11,591 nucleotides of DNA from JBFGJY01 sp041576975 (GTDB taxonomy: Bacteria; Pseudomonadota; Gammaproteobacteria; UBA4575). The notes beneath the pieces were generated by a model that saw only the letters and a program-made list of their open reading frames with translations, was not told where the DNA came from and ran no database searches. Below, piece after piece: positions 1 through 6,631 of this stretch. The translations under genes and the position numbers were made by a program. Position 1 is the stretch's first letter. Each line of letters starts with the position of its first letter. The stretch is from positions 1 through 11,591 of the forward strand of contig JBFGJY010000075.1 of the NCBI GenBank assembly GCA_041576975.1, read 5' to 3'.

Positions 1-34
1 AGGCAGCACAATTTTACAGACCAAACGCGTCAAG

Positions 35-78
35 GTGTTGGACTATAAATGTCACTTTATGACCAGTCTCAACACTTT
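35..78 (+). terminator. Imperfect hairpin, possible terminator of an upstream gene
   Basis: GTGTTG-GACT-ATAAA (35-49) can pair with TTTAT (56-60), AGTC (65-68) and CAACAC (70-75). The loop is TGTCAC, with GACC and a single T bulged out, and a short TTT follows. It overlaps the TAA at 46-48 that closes the frame open at the window edge. The U-tract is short and the stem interrupted, so this could equally be chance. Confidence 0.25.
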
Positions 79-225
79 AGCATCACTGCTAACCGATTGT
101 AACGTAAGGACTTTATTTCATCGGGAGCGATGATCCAAAAACACATACATCGATATACTTTAGGTCATTGATCTGCGATTTAAACCGTTTGGTAAGGAAC
201 TAAATCCAGAAATTGTTTATTAACA

Positions 226-241
226 CTCAAGCATGCTTGAG
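226..241. promoter_or_regulatory. Perfect 16-bp palindrome upstream of pilin 1, candidate operator
   Basis: CTCAAGCATGCTTGAG reads identically on both strands. It lies 33 bases before the first pilin start, between the likely promoter region and the ribosome binding site. Palindromes of this size and place are typical of dimeric regulator binding sites, but no known regulator consensus is recognised. It has no loop, so it is a better DNA site than an RNA hairpin. Its half-sites CAAGCA and TGCTTG recur, spaced by 7 bases, at 1548-1566. Confidence 0.4.
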
Positions 242-274
242 AAGATTTTTAACTCTTAAATAGGAATTAAGCAA

Positions 275-808
275 ATGGAAATGAAGAAATTAGTTCAAGG
301 ATTAGTGATTGCCGGTGCAATGGTTGCTGGGGGTAGTGCAATAGCGGCAACTCAAGGTGGCACAGGTGGCACATCAACAGGTGACATCCTTATTGATGTA
401 ACCGTTGGCAATCAAATTCTAATTAATAATTTGGCGGATATTATCGGCACGCACGTTCCTTTTACACCTTTCATAGGTAGTAGTCCTGCTTGTGTCTATA
501 CAAATAACCCATCTGGTAATTACGAAGTTACTATTACTAGTTCAAATCCCGGCGCAGCAAATGAGTTTCGATTAAATGATGGTGGTGGAACACTTGTAGT
601 TTATACCCTTAGCTATAATGATGGTGATAGTTCTGCTCCAATGCTTTCTGGTGTCGTTAATTCCACTTTCGATAATGCAGATACGACTGACCCATCATGT
701 GCTACTCCGCAGTCTTCTATTGATATTAATATTCCAGCTGCAAATTTAGACGCAGTGGGTCCAGGCTCTTATTCAGATACTGTGACCATTTTAGTAGCGC
801 CTCGATAA
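275..808 (+). CDS. Secreted pilin-like subunit 1, probable major subunit of a chaperone-usher pilus
   Basis: A 177-residue exported protein. Residues 1-24 are a signal peptide (Lys4-Lys5, hydrophobic core, AIA|A cleavage site). The mature protein opens with a Gly/Thr-rich stretch and an alternating hydrophobic strand (DILIDVTV, 37-44). This is what a donor-strand extension looks like in chaperone-usher pilins, where it completes the fold of the neighbouring subunit. Cys73 and Cys142 are placed to form a disulfide, and the C-terminus (YSDTVTILV) matches the last strand of CS1/SCPU-like subunits. The mature chain is strongly acidic: about 14 Asp/Glu, two Arg and no Lys. The start at 275 has AGGA at 262-265; ATG 281 is a less well-spaced alternative. 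It is first in a same-strand cluster with two paralogues and is followed by a strong hairpin, which suits a major subunit. The role is inferred from fold signature and context, with no specific family assigned by search. Confidence 0.75.
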   Translation: MEMKKLVQGLVIAGAMVAGGSAIAATQGGTGGTSTGDILIDVTVGNQILINNLADIIGTHVPFTPFIGSSPACVYTNNPSGNYEVTITSSNPGAANEFRLNDGGGTLVVYTLSYNDGDSSAPMLSGVVNSTFDNADTTDPSCATPQSSIDINIPAANLDAVGPGSYSDTVTILVAPR

Positions 809-837
809 GCCTAAATAAGACTGAGCTTTTTACGATT

Positions 838-877
838 GTGAATATGCCAGCAGCTAATACCTGCTGGCATATTTCAC
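838..877 (+). terminator. Strong intergenic hairpin between pilin 1 and pilin 2
   Basis: GTGA-ATATGCCAGCAG (838-853) pairs with CTGCTGGCAT-ATTTCAC (861-877) around the loop CTAATAC, giving a 16-bp stem with one bulged A. No run of T follows (ACAAATG), so it is a poor intrinsic terminator. A partial terminator, or an mRNA-stabilising 3' structure that raises pilin 1 over the downstream subunits, is more likely. Hairpins after the major-pilin gene are known from other fimbrial operons. The second pilin starts 16 bases after the stem. Confidence 0.6.
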
Positions 878-892
878 AAATGCATAAGCATA

Positions 893-1510
893 ATGGCTGT
901 TACAAATAAATTTCTGCAGGATAAGATAAGAAAATTTCACTACCTATCTTTTGTTACTGCTTCGCTACTAGCAAGTCTGCTGGTATTTTCAATATTATCT
1001 TTTTCATCCTTGCAGGCTGCAACACAAGGTTCTTCGGGTGCTAGTTCTAGCGGTACGATCGAAAATATAGTTACGGTTGGTCGTGTTATTAGAATAGGAG
1101 GTTTGCGGGATTTTAATTTCGGGGTGTGGAATTCAGGTGACGGTACATTATCCGATAACGATAATGTATGTATTGCTAAAAATGACATCTTTGGTCCATA
1201 TGCAATTCGAGCCGCGGGCAATGGTGATGGGTTTGATCCGGCGGCATTTACCCTCAGTAATGGTGCTGATCAAATTTATTATAATGTGTATTGGAATGAT
1301 GCGAACGGTACTGGAGGTAACCAACAATTGGCTCCAGGTGTTGTTTTGCATGGCCAAACAGGCGGCGCATTTACTTTCTTAATTAATTTAATTTTTGGCA
1401 TTTGTAATACTAATGCAAATGTGGAAATCGAAATTCCAGATACAGAATTGCAAGCCGCTAGTGGTGGAAACTACTCAGGCACATTGACACTGCTTGTCAT
1501 TCCCGACTAG
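893..1510 (+). CDS. Secreted pilin-like subunit 2, CS1/SCPU-like fold
   Basis: A 205-residue exported protein and paralogue of the first subunit. It has a long N-terminal region with basic residues (11-15) and a hydrophobic segment to about 42, with cleavage before ATQG, the same mature start as pilin 1. A Ser/Gly-rich linker leads to an alternating strand (TIENIVTV, 55-62), a likely donor-strand extension. Then come a GLRDFNFGVW motif (70-79), Cys93, Cys171 and the closing strand NYSGTLTLLV. It is acidic (about 15 Asp/Glu against five Arg/Lys). No clear Shine-Dalgarno precedes ATG 893 and no better in-frame start exists, so translation may be low. With the hairpin upstream, it is plausibly a minor or adaptor pilin. 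Function is inferred from motif similarity to its neighbours and the linked chaperone and usher. Confidence 0.7.
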   Translation: MAVTNKFLQDKIRKFHYLSFVTASLLASLLVFSILSFSSLQAATQGSSGASSSGTIENIVTVGRVIRIGGLRDFNFGVWNSGDGTLSDNDNVCIAKNDIFGPYAIRAAGNGDGFDPAAFTLSNGADQIYYNVYWNDANGTGGNQQLAPGVVLHGQTGGAFTFLINLIFGICNTNANVEIEIPDTELQAASGGNYSGTLTLLVIPD

Positions 1511-1542
1511 TCTTAGTGCATCTCTAAAAAAATAGTCATCTT

Positions 1543-2022
1543 ATGCTCAAGCATTTAAAGTGCTTGTTATCAGCACTGTTATTATTGTTTTGTTCTGCAT
1601 CTGTGCTTGCAGATATTCGCATCCATGGTTTAAGTGACATCAGGCTTGGCAGATGGGTGCTTGGTGCGGGGCCGTTACGTGCTGACACTAATATTTGTGT
1701 AACCGTTAGGCCGCCTGGCTCTCCACTTTACCAAGTAACCGCGTATGGTCAGGGCAGTGGAAATGCGTTTGTGCTTTCGAGTGCAGGATATAATTTACCC
1801 TTTAGAATGTTTTTTAATGACCGTCCACGACCTAATGGCGCCACGGAACTTGTACCCGGGCAAGCGTTGGTTGGCTTAAGAGCTAGGAGAAGAGGTACTA
1901 ATCGAATTCAATGCAATCGGCCCAACGCAAATATTTCTATTTTGGTATCTGATTCTGACCTTGCAGAAATGCCGGCGGGGCGTTACAGCGGGACCATTGT
2001 ATTTGTAGTTGGGCCTGAATAG
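1543..2022 (+). CDS. Secreted pilin-like subunit 3 lacking a donor-strand extension, candidate tip subunit
   Basis: A 159-residue exported protein, with signal peptide 1-24 (Lys3, Lys6, hydrophobic core, VLA|D). The mature chain begins at once with IRIHGLSDIRLGRW (25-38), which aligns with IRIGGLRDFNFGVW in subunit 2. The roughly 20-residue extension present in subunits 1 and 2 is therefore absent. Cys52, Cys124 and the last strand RYSGTIVFVV are kept. In chaperone-usher assembly such a subunit could accept a donor strand but not give one, which places it at the tip. The mature chain is basic (about 15 Arg, no Lys, about 9 Asp/Glu), including RARRR at 113-117. The start follows the previous gene by 32 bases with no good Shine-Dalgarno. 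The stop lies 4 bases from the convergent usher stop. The LLFC near Cys17 is not a proper lipobox. Confidence 0.65.
   Translation: MLKHLKCLLSALLLLFCSASVLADIRIHGLSDIRLGRWVLGAGPLRADTNICVTVRPPGSPLYQVTAYGQGSGNAFVLSSAGYNLPFRMFFNDRPRPNGATELVPGQALVGLRARRRGTNRIQCNRPNANISILVSDSDLAEMPAGRYSGTIVFVVGPE
1546..1568 (+). repeat. Inverted repeat over the first codons of pilin 3
   Basis: CAAGCA (1548-1553) and TGCTTG (1561-1566) form a 6-bp inverted repeat around TTTAAAG, starting two bases after the start codon. The left side, CTCAAGCAT, copies the left half of the 226-241 palindrome. As RNA it could form a small hairpin beside the start codon; as DNA it could be a second site for the same regulator. It is short and lies in coding sequence, so chance is possible. 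Confidence 0.3.
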
Positions 2023-2026
2023 GCAT

Positions 2027-4486
2027 TTAATTTTCACAAATTAGACTATCCACAAACGCTATGCCTTGTTTTATTTCAAGCTCAGGTAATTCGATGTTAC
2101 AAATAGCATTGCCTTTGTTGGTCAGTTCTAGTGGCGCATTTCCCGAAATCTCAGCTTGTAGCCAACCATCTTCGTCCGTTACTGCATAACCAATGGCGTT
2201 TTCAATTCGCATACGCGCAGCAGGCGTATGGTCTGCAAGTACTATACGGGTGATCAACACAATAATCGGGTGTACTTCGTAATTAATGGTTTCTACGTTG
2301 CCTGGATACAAAGTAACTTGTTTGGGTCCATCATCAAAATGTAATAGCTCGTCACTTCTGGATCGTATGGAAATACGATACGTTTGAAAGGCTGCTAAAG
2401 GTAGAACCGTACGCCTGCCAATTTTTGCAATTCCACGAGGTTGTCCGTTTACGAATATTTCAAACGGTTCATTTAACGGTTGTCCTTTAATATCCAGTAA
2501 CACACCACTGTTAGCGTTACGGTCGCCGCCAAAAGCAATTTGGTTGTTACTTGATAAAAGATTTGCATTTTGTGCACCACGGTAACGGAAAAATTTTCCA
2601 CGCTCATCATCATCAACGTGCTCTATTTGAGCATCAAAGCGTCCAAATGAAGAAATGTTTCCAGCGCGTGCGCCTACAGTAGAACGTTCTAATTCTTCAG
2701 ACAAAAAACTGCCCACATTAAATTCACCATACTTTTCATTTTCATAAATTTTGTTCAGGTTCGCAAATAACACTGCACCCTGATCTGACTGGTTGCCTGT
2801 TTTCCTGGTTACATAACCAGGACGTACATTAATAGATTGCCGTGGTTCAGTTTTGGTAATGCGTAAGCCGGATTGAAAGTTGTAGTCATCCTCTTCAAAA
2901 AATGAGCTAACATTAAACTCGATTGAATAGCGATTTCTTTGCAGCAAGGGATAGCGATATTCAAAACCATAAGCTAGAATGGCGTCTTCGTTACCATTGT
3001 CTCGGTATTGTGTTCGTAATATAAGGTTCCCTTTTCGAAAAGGAATGCTTGCAGCAATGCTGCCTTGACTGTAATCATTCGGCAGGAGTCTCACCTCAAA
3101 GTCTTCATCAATATCGTCTAGTTGGGATTCAACTTGACGATAATCCATATTTAGTGAAAATTTTTCGAATCTGAGTTGCCCAAGTGACTGTATTCCCCAC
3201 TCCCCATCTGTGCCAAGCATAACGCTATTTTGTAAGACATAGCCTGTTCCAAAATAAGCTATGCCACCTTGCACTAAATCAGTGTGTTTAGAATGTAGAA
3301 GCTCCAGAGAAGTCCCAAGATTGTTCTTGAGGCGATATGCAGTTCCTGCCCGTATTAATTCACTGTTAGAAATTTCAGGTAAAGTGCTACGTGTATCATC
3401 ATTTCCCAACAATCCAATTTCAAAATAATGCAATGGTTGATCCATGGGGGGCAGGATTGATGTTTTGACAAAAAAGTATTGCTCTTCTATTGTGCTACCC
3501 GTTGAATCGGTGATGCGTAAGGTAATTGGATATGAGCCTGAAGGCAGCCGCAAAGTGTCTAATTGCTGATTACCCGCTGCATAAAATCCACCATCAATTA
3601 GTTTATTATCTTTAAATACTTCAACCTGGCTGCGTGAATTTAGAAACAGGAATATCTCGGTTGCTTGAGAATAGTCCAAATCTGTTCGTGTTCGAGTCGA
3701 TGCATATAAACGTGTTCCGAGCACATCCAAGTTATTTGTAAACGAACTAAATGGAGTGTTTGAGTTGTAATAACCTAATTCCTTAGCGATGCCAGCATTG
3801 TCATTTTGCAATGACAACATATCTACACTAAAGTCGCGTGTATTTGAGTAGTCCCACTGCGCCTGCATTCTTGATTGCCCATAGGAAAAAATATGATTAA
3901 CGCCAGCGGTATACGCGGTGTTTCCATCTTCACCGCTAAAGCTGTTTGTGAAGGAGTTAACGCTAGAAAATTTAGGGTTTGTTACTTTGGGTAAAAACTT
4001 ATTTGAAACGATTCCCTGAGGTTGCAGTTGCAAGCGGTTTATAAAAACATGCAGATGAAAACGACTTTCATCAAATATAACTCCAGCAATATTTGGTTCA
4101 ATAATACCGCACTCACGTTGCAGTTCTGATAAACAAACTTCACTTGCGTGCGTATTCAATGGTCCTGTTAATGCTTGCATGATTACATTGGGATCAATTA
4201 GATGTGGAATTAATGCAACTACTTCTTCAGGTGAAGTTAGTTCGACACTATCAGGAGAATAGGTTGCTAAAGCGTTCCCCACTTTTTCATTACCATAATA
4301 CACATCCACCTCGGTTGTTTGTGGGCGCACCAAGTCTTCAAAACCAGGAGGAGGGGTGTCTTTTATTCGGATTGCTGGGGTATCCTCAGCAAGTAGTAGT
4401 TGCGGAAGTAATATTACCCACAGCAAAAATGCGGCCTGCACAACTATGCATGCATAGCCTTCATAGCGTTGCAGTTTGCTCTGCAT
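2027..4486 (-). CDS. Outer membrane usher of the alternate (TcfC/CS1-like) chaperone-usher family
   Basis: An 819-residue usher, normal size for the family. Ushers are 24-strand outer membrane pores that recruit chaperone-subunit complexes and polymerise the pilus. Visible in order: a signal peptide with an unusually long N-region (hydrophobic 14-33, cleavage near LLLA|ED); a periplasmic N-domain with GFEDL (48-52) and a Cys118/Cys126 pair; the start of the barrel; and a plug region at about 275-345 (VEVFKDNKLI, then LRLPSGSYPITLRI, ending EEQYFFVK). Many barrel strands follow. Near the end are an E-set-like domain (about 660-738: GVLLDI, FEIFVNGQPRG, LYPGN) and a C-terminal domain (about 739-819: VTDEDGWL and two late Cys). 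This plug and C-terminal layout is that of TcfC/CooC-type ushers rather than FimD-type. It starts 31 bases after the chaperone stop, presumably in one transcript, with a poor Shine-Dalgarno. Confidence 0.88.
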   Translation of the reverse strand: MQSKLQRYEGYACIVVQAAFLLWVILLPQLLLAEDTPAIRIKDTPPPGFEDLVRPQTTEVDVYYGNEKVGNALATYSPDSVELTSPEEVVALIPHLIDPNVIMQALTGPLNTHASEVCLSELQRECGIIEPNIAGVIFDESRFHLHVFINRLQLQPQGIVSNKFLPKVTNPKFSSVNSFTNSFSGEDGNTAYTAGVNHIFSYGQSRMQAQWDYSNTRDFSVDMLSLQNDNAGIAKELGYYNSNTPFSSFTNNLDVLGTRLYASTRTRTDLDYSQATEIFLFLNSRSQVEVFKDNKLIDGGFYAAGNQQLDTLRLPSGSYPITLRITDSTGSTIEEQYFFVKTSILPPMDQPLHYFEIGLLGNDDTRSTLPEISNSELIRAGTAYRLKNNLGTSLELLHSKHTDLVQGGIAYFGTGYVLQNSVMLGTDGEWGIQSLGQLRFEKFSLNMDYRQVESQLDDIDEDFEVRLLPNDYSQGSIAASIPFRKGNLILRTQYRDNGNEDAILAYGFEYRYPLLQRNRYSIEFNVSSFFEEDDYNFQSGLRITKTEPRQSINVRPGYVTRKTGNQSDQGAVLFANLNKIYENEKYGEFNVGSFLSEELERSTVGARAGNISSFGRFDAQIEHVDDDERGKFFRYRGAQNANLLSSNNQIAFGGDRNANSGVLLDIKGQPLNEPFEIFVNGQPRGIAKIGRRTVLPLAAFQTYRISIRSRSDELLHFDDGPKQVTLYPGNVETINYEVHPIIVLITRIVLADHTPAARMRIENAIGYAVTDEDGWLQAEISGNAPLELTNKGNAICNIELPELEIKQGIAFVDSLICEN

Positions 4487-4517
4487 GTGCGATGCGTAAG
4501 AACTAAAAGAGAAAAAC

Positions 4518-5252
4518 TTAGTTGAAGGTTTTAACTAAGTTTTTAGTGCCGATGCTCATCTGATAATCCACTGCTTTGTTATAGGGCAGTTCTACAGACC
4601 AGCTATTACCAGGGTATAAACGCCTCCCACCTAGACTTTCACAATTTTCATCATCCGCAGACGAACCTTTTGGGCATTGTTTACCTTCGCGCAGTAATAC
4701 ATTGGTATTGCCTTCATTCATAAAGGAAAGAGTTTTGCCGTTGCGTTTGGCAACAAGGTTAGGTTCTGGTGTGGCTGGTTGCATCAATACCAATACTTCA
4801 TATCCTACTAAAATTTTAATTCCAATTTGTTCGGTTTCAAGTTCGCCAACAACAGGTTTGAAGGTCACGCGGTATACTCGTTCTTCTTCACCAAGTGCTT
4901 TTAGTGAAACTAGACGGACTAGTTTGCGCCCACCTGGTGGTACTACTAATTTATTTGGGGTTACGAGTAAGCCGGACTCACGTGGGTCATTAATAGGTTG
5001 GCGTTTTTCGTTTTCAGTACCAGGTTCAACAACGACTGAAGGAGTGATTTCAATATATAAATTTTCTGAGCTAGGATTTTCAACTTCAATATCTTTTCGT
5101 AGTGGTTTGCCTGGTTCAAAATGTAGAATGGCTTCACTCAGTACCATATTTGCTGAAGCTGGTGATATCGGAAGGATTGAAATTAAAAACAATGCAATTG
5201 CGACAAGTGTCCAGTGTCGCTTTGTGGATACTAAGCTTAGTCTAGGCATCAT
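4518..5252 (-). CDS. Periplasmic pilus assembly chaperone
   Basis: A 244-residue PapD-like chaperone with two immunoglobulin-like domains. It binds pilin subunits as they leave the Sec channel, donates its G1 strand and hands them to the usher. The signal peptide runs to ASA|N (34/35). Domain 1 shows the usual pattern: the N-terminal strand MVLSEAILHFEPG, IEVENPSSENLYIEI, LLVTPNKLVVPPGGRKLVRL (95-114), the F1 strand YRVTFKP (127-133) and the alternating hydrophobic G1 strand IKILVGYEVLVL (145-156). Domain 2 has LSFMNEGNTNV and a Cys193/Cys204 pair followed by RLYPGNSWSVELP, a feature of alternate-family chaperones. The start at 5252 (ATGATG) has AAAGGA eight bases upstream (5261-5266), the best ribosome site of the pilus locus. 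It is first in a two-gene operon with the usher. Confidence 0.88.
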   Translation of the reverse strand: MMPRLSLVSTKRHWTLVAIALFLISILPISPASANMVLSEAILHFEPGKPLRKDIEVENPSSENLYIEITPSVVVEPGTENEKRQPINDPRESGLLVTPNKLVVPPGGRKLVRLVSLKALGEEERVYRVTFKPVVGELETEQIGIKILVGYEVLVLMQPATPEPNLVAKRNGKTLSFMNEGNTNVLLREGKQCPKGSSADDENCESLGGRRLYPGNSWSVELPYNKAVDYQMSIGTKNLVKTFN

Positions 5253-5286
5253 CGGGTACGTCCTTTGTCATATTGTACTCATTATT

Positions 5287-5314
5287 TATATACACGCGCG
5301 ATTAGAGAGGCTAA
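5287..5314 (-). promoter_or_regulatory. Weak candidate promoter for the chaperone-usher operon
   Basis: On the - strand, TTAGCC (5309-5314) and TATATA (5287-5292) are separated by 16 bases, 34 bases before the chaperone start. The -10 is fair and the -35 poor. This is the best pair seen close to the gene. Confidence 0.25.
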
Positions 5315-5437
5315 TTGATTGAATTTCCAATGAAAAATGGTCAAACGAACGAATTAGACGGCTGACCGGAAGCGGAATTAAATTGCTTGATGCGAGCGTC
5401 TGAATTTAGGCATATTTGAGTCTTCAGCGAGCCTCTT

Positions 5438-5468
5438 TTTGCCCCTAATTAACTAGATTTAGGGCAAA
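5438..5468. repeat. Inverted repeat in the chaperone-cytochrome intergenic region
   Basis: TTTGCCC-C-TAA (5438-5448) pairs with TTAGGGCAAA (5459-5468), a 10-bp stem with one bulged C. On neither strand is it followed by a real T-run, and no gene ends nearby, so it is more likely a regulator site or chance than a terminator. Confidence 0.3.
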
Positions 5469-5640
5469 TAATTTGCATACTTTTTCTCGCTGGTTTCTTA
5501 ATTACATCCCTGTGAATATTTAAATGAGAAATAAAATCATTTATGTTTGCTAACTTTATGCATGAGATTGAACTTTTCATGGTTAAAATTTTTCTAATTT
5601 GTCTAATTAAATTTTTATCCAACGTACCAGGGAGAAAATA

Positions 5641-5952
5641 ATGAAATATATAGGAAGAGCATTTAGTATTTTGGTGTTACTTTTAATTACCGCAATGAGT
5701 CACGCGGGTGACGCCGAAGCAGGCAAAGCCAAGTCTATGACTTGTGCAGCCTGTCATGGAGGAACAGGAATTAGTCCTGTAGGGATTTACCCAAATTTAG
5801 CTGGTCAAAAAGAAGAATACTTAGTTGCGCAAATAACTGCATACCGTGATGGCACCAGAGAAAATGCACAAATGTCACCTATGGTGTCAGGTTTATCGGA
5901 CGAAGATGTTGCAAATCTTGCAGCGTATTATGCTTCCCTGAGTTGTAATTAA
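5641..5952 (+). CDS. Small periplasmic class I cytochrome c
   Basis: A 103-residue soluble electron carrier with a signal peptide (1-22, SHA|G) for export to the periplasm, where haem c is attached. The single haem motif CAACH is at 35-39, with His39 as the proximal ligand. The distal Met is in MSPM (78-81), probably Met78. The flanking pattern PNLAGQ, YLVAQITAYRDGTR and LSDEDVANLAAYYASL is that of short c553/c4-half type cytochromes. AGGGAG six bases before the ATG supports the start. It is transcribed alone, divergent from the chaperone and convergent with the CopD-like gene. The redox partner cannot be told from the context, although cytochrome c553-like proteins commonly feed terminal oxidases. 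Confidence 0.9.
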   Translation: MKYIGRAFSILVLLLITAMSHAGDAEAGKAKSMTCAACHGGTGISPVGIYPNLAGQKEEYLVAQITAYRDGTRENAQMSPMVSGLSDEDVANLAAYYASLSCN

Positions 5953-6011
5953 TGGGTCGTACTAATAAAGTTGTTGTGAATAAAGTTAAGCAAAGTTTTT
6001 GGCGGGTGAAT

Positions 6012-6494
6012 TTAAATTGCTAAATAACGTAGCCCGCCTGCAACGATCAATGCAATTATTCCTAAAAATAGATTAATACCCACAAACTTTCTAATTTGTG
6101 CGAGGTTTTCACCCGCGACTTGGTAGTTCTCTTCCTTTACAGCTTTTCGCAAGCGCTTAAAAGGGGAAAAAAATACATGCAAGAATAATAGGATCATAAT
6201 AATCCCTAACACTTGCATGATGTGCACATGCCAACCCACGCGCGCCATACCGCCATAGTGCGCAAAGATGATCCAATAGCCCGTTGCCGGTAGGGCAATG
6301 ATGCAAATCCATACCCAGAAAAAGAAGCTAACCAGGCTTTTGCGCCATAACTTCAATCGTTGTGGCGCTTCAAGAATTTTTGCAGCCGCAGGTCGAAGAG
6401 CGGTATACGCAAAAAACATTCCGCCCACCCAGATTACAGCTGCGATTAAATGCCCAGCTATAGCAGCTGGCATATAGTAAGGTTGTAAATCCAT
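6012..6494 (-). CDS. CopD-like four-helix membrane protein
   Basis: A 160-residue integral inner-membrane protein with four hydrophobic segments at about 8-30, 55-78, 88-110 and 136-156. The first contains GHLIAAVIWVGGMFF, with the His15 and W-V-G-G-M pattern seen in CopD-family and related membrane proteins. Further histidines are His79, His89, His91 and His106. Clustered intramembrane histidines suggest haem or metal binding, but the substrate is unknown and names such as copper exporter would overstate the evidence. The start at 6494 is preceded by a weak GAGAG. It converges on the cytochrome c gene with 59 bases between them and no clear terminator, and diverges from rpe. A functional link to the cytochrome is possible but unproven. 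Confidence 0.7.
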   Translation of the reverse strand: MDLQPYYMPAAIAGHLIAAVIWVGGMFFAYTALRPAAAKILEAPQRLKLWRKSLVSFFFWVWICIIALPATGYWIIFAHYGGMARVGWHVHIMQVLGIIMILLFLHVFFSPFKRLRKAVKEENYQVAGENLAQIRKFVGINLFLGIIALIVAGGLRYLAI

Positions 6495-6631
6495 TATTCT
6501 GCGCTCTCTTTTTTAAATTATGTTGTTGAGATAGCCGGTGAAGTTATGTGGACAAAGTTTACTGGAACTGAGCTGCAAATTACATGCTAATACGTTAAAG
6601 TGCCGTGCTCACAAACGAAGATTGTTAAATT

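Larger units (their letters stand above)
1..274. other. Gene-free upstream region of the pilin cluster
   Basis: No complete gene is visible here. Frame 1 is open from the window edge and stops at TAA 46-48 (15 residues ending QTRQGVGL), so the tail of an upstream + strand gene could end here, but nothing identifies it. The rest holds an imperfect hairpin at 35-75 and a perfect palindrome at 226-241. TATACT at 154-159 resembles a -10 box but lacks a good -35 partner, so no promoter is called. The region most likely contains the promoter for the three pilin genes. Confidence 0.5.
5253..5640. other. Divergent intergenic region between chaperone and cytochrome c genes
   Basis: No gene is visible in these 388 bases. 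The left part carries the chaperone ribosome site and candidate promoter. The middle has an inverted repeat at 5438-5468. The right part is very AT-rich, with TTGAAC (5568-5573) and TCTAAT (5593-5598) as a loose promoter pair (19-base spacing) for the cytochrome gene, whose Shine-Dalgarno AGGGAG is at 5629-5634. The length leaves room for regulator sites of either operon, but none is recognised. Confidence 0.5.

Noticed and set aside
1..48. Open frame at the window edge ending in TAA
   Set aside because: Only 15 residues are visible and no family can be recognised, so it is mentioned in the upstream region but not called as a gene.
940..1382. Several ORFs on both strands inside pilin 2
   Set aside because: They have no ribosome sites, no recognisable domains and no signal peptides, and they overlap a well-supported secreted protein.
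4444..4457. Perfect 14-bp palindrome CTATGCATGCATAG
   Set aside because: It lies in the signal-peptide codons of the usher and has no other sign of being a site; alternating TGCA sequences give such palindromes easily.
4702..5322. 206-codon + strand ORF opposite the chaperone gene
   Set aside because: Its translation is low-complexity, Ser/Arg-rich and resembles no family, while the opposite strand encodes a clear chaperone with signal peptide and ribosome site. It is a reading-frame shadow.
5953..6011. Three AAAGTT repeats and GGCGGG/CCCGCC pairing near the cytochrome c and CopD-like stops
   Set aside because: The repeats are short and AT-rich, and the GC arms are too far apart (a loop of about 27 bases) for a convincing bidirectional terminator.
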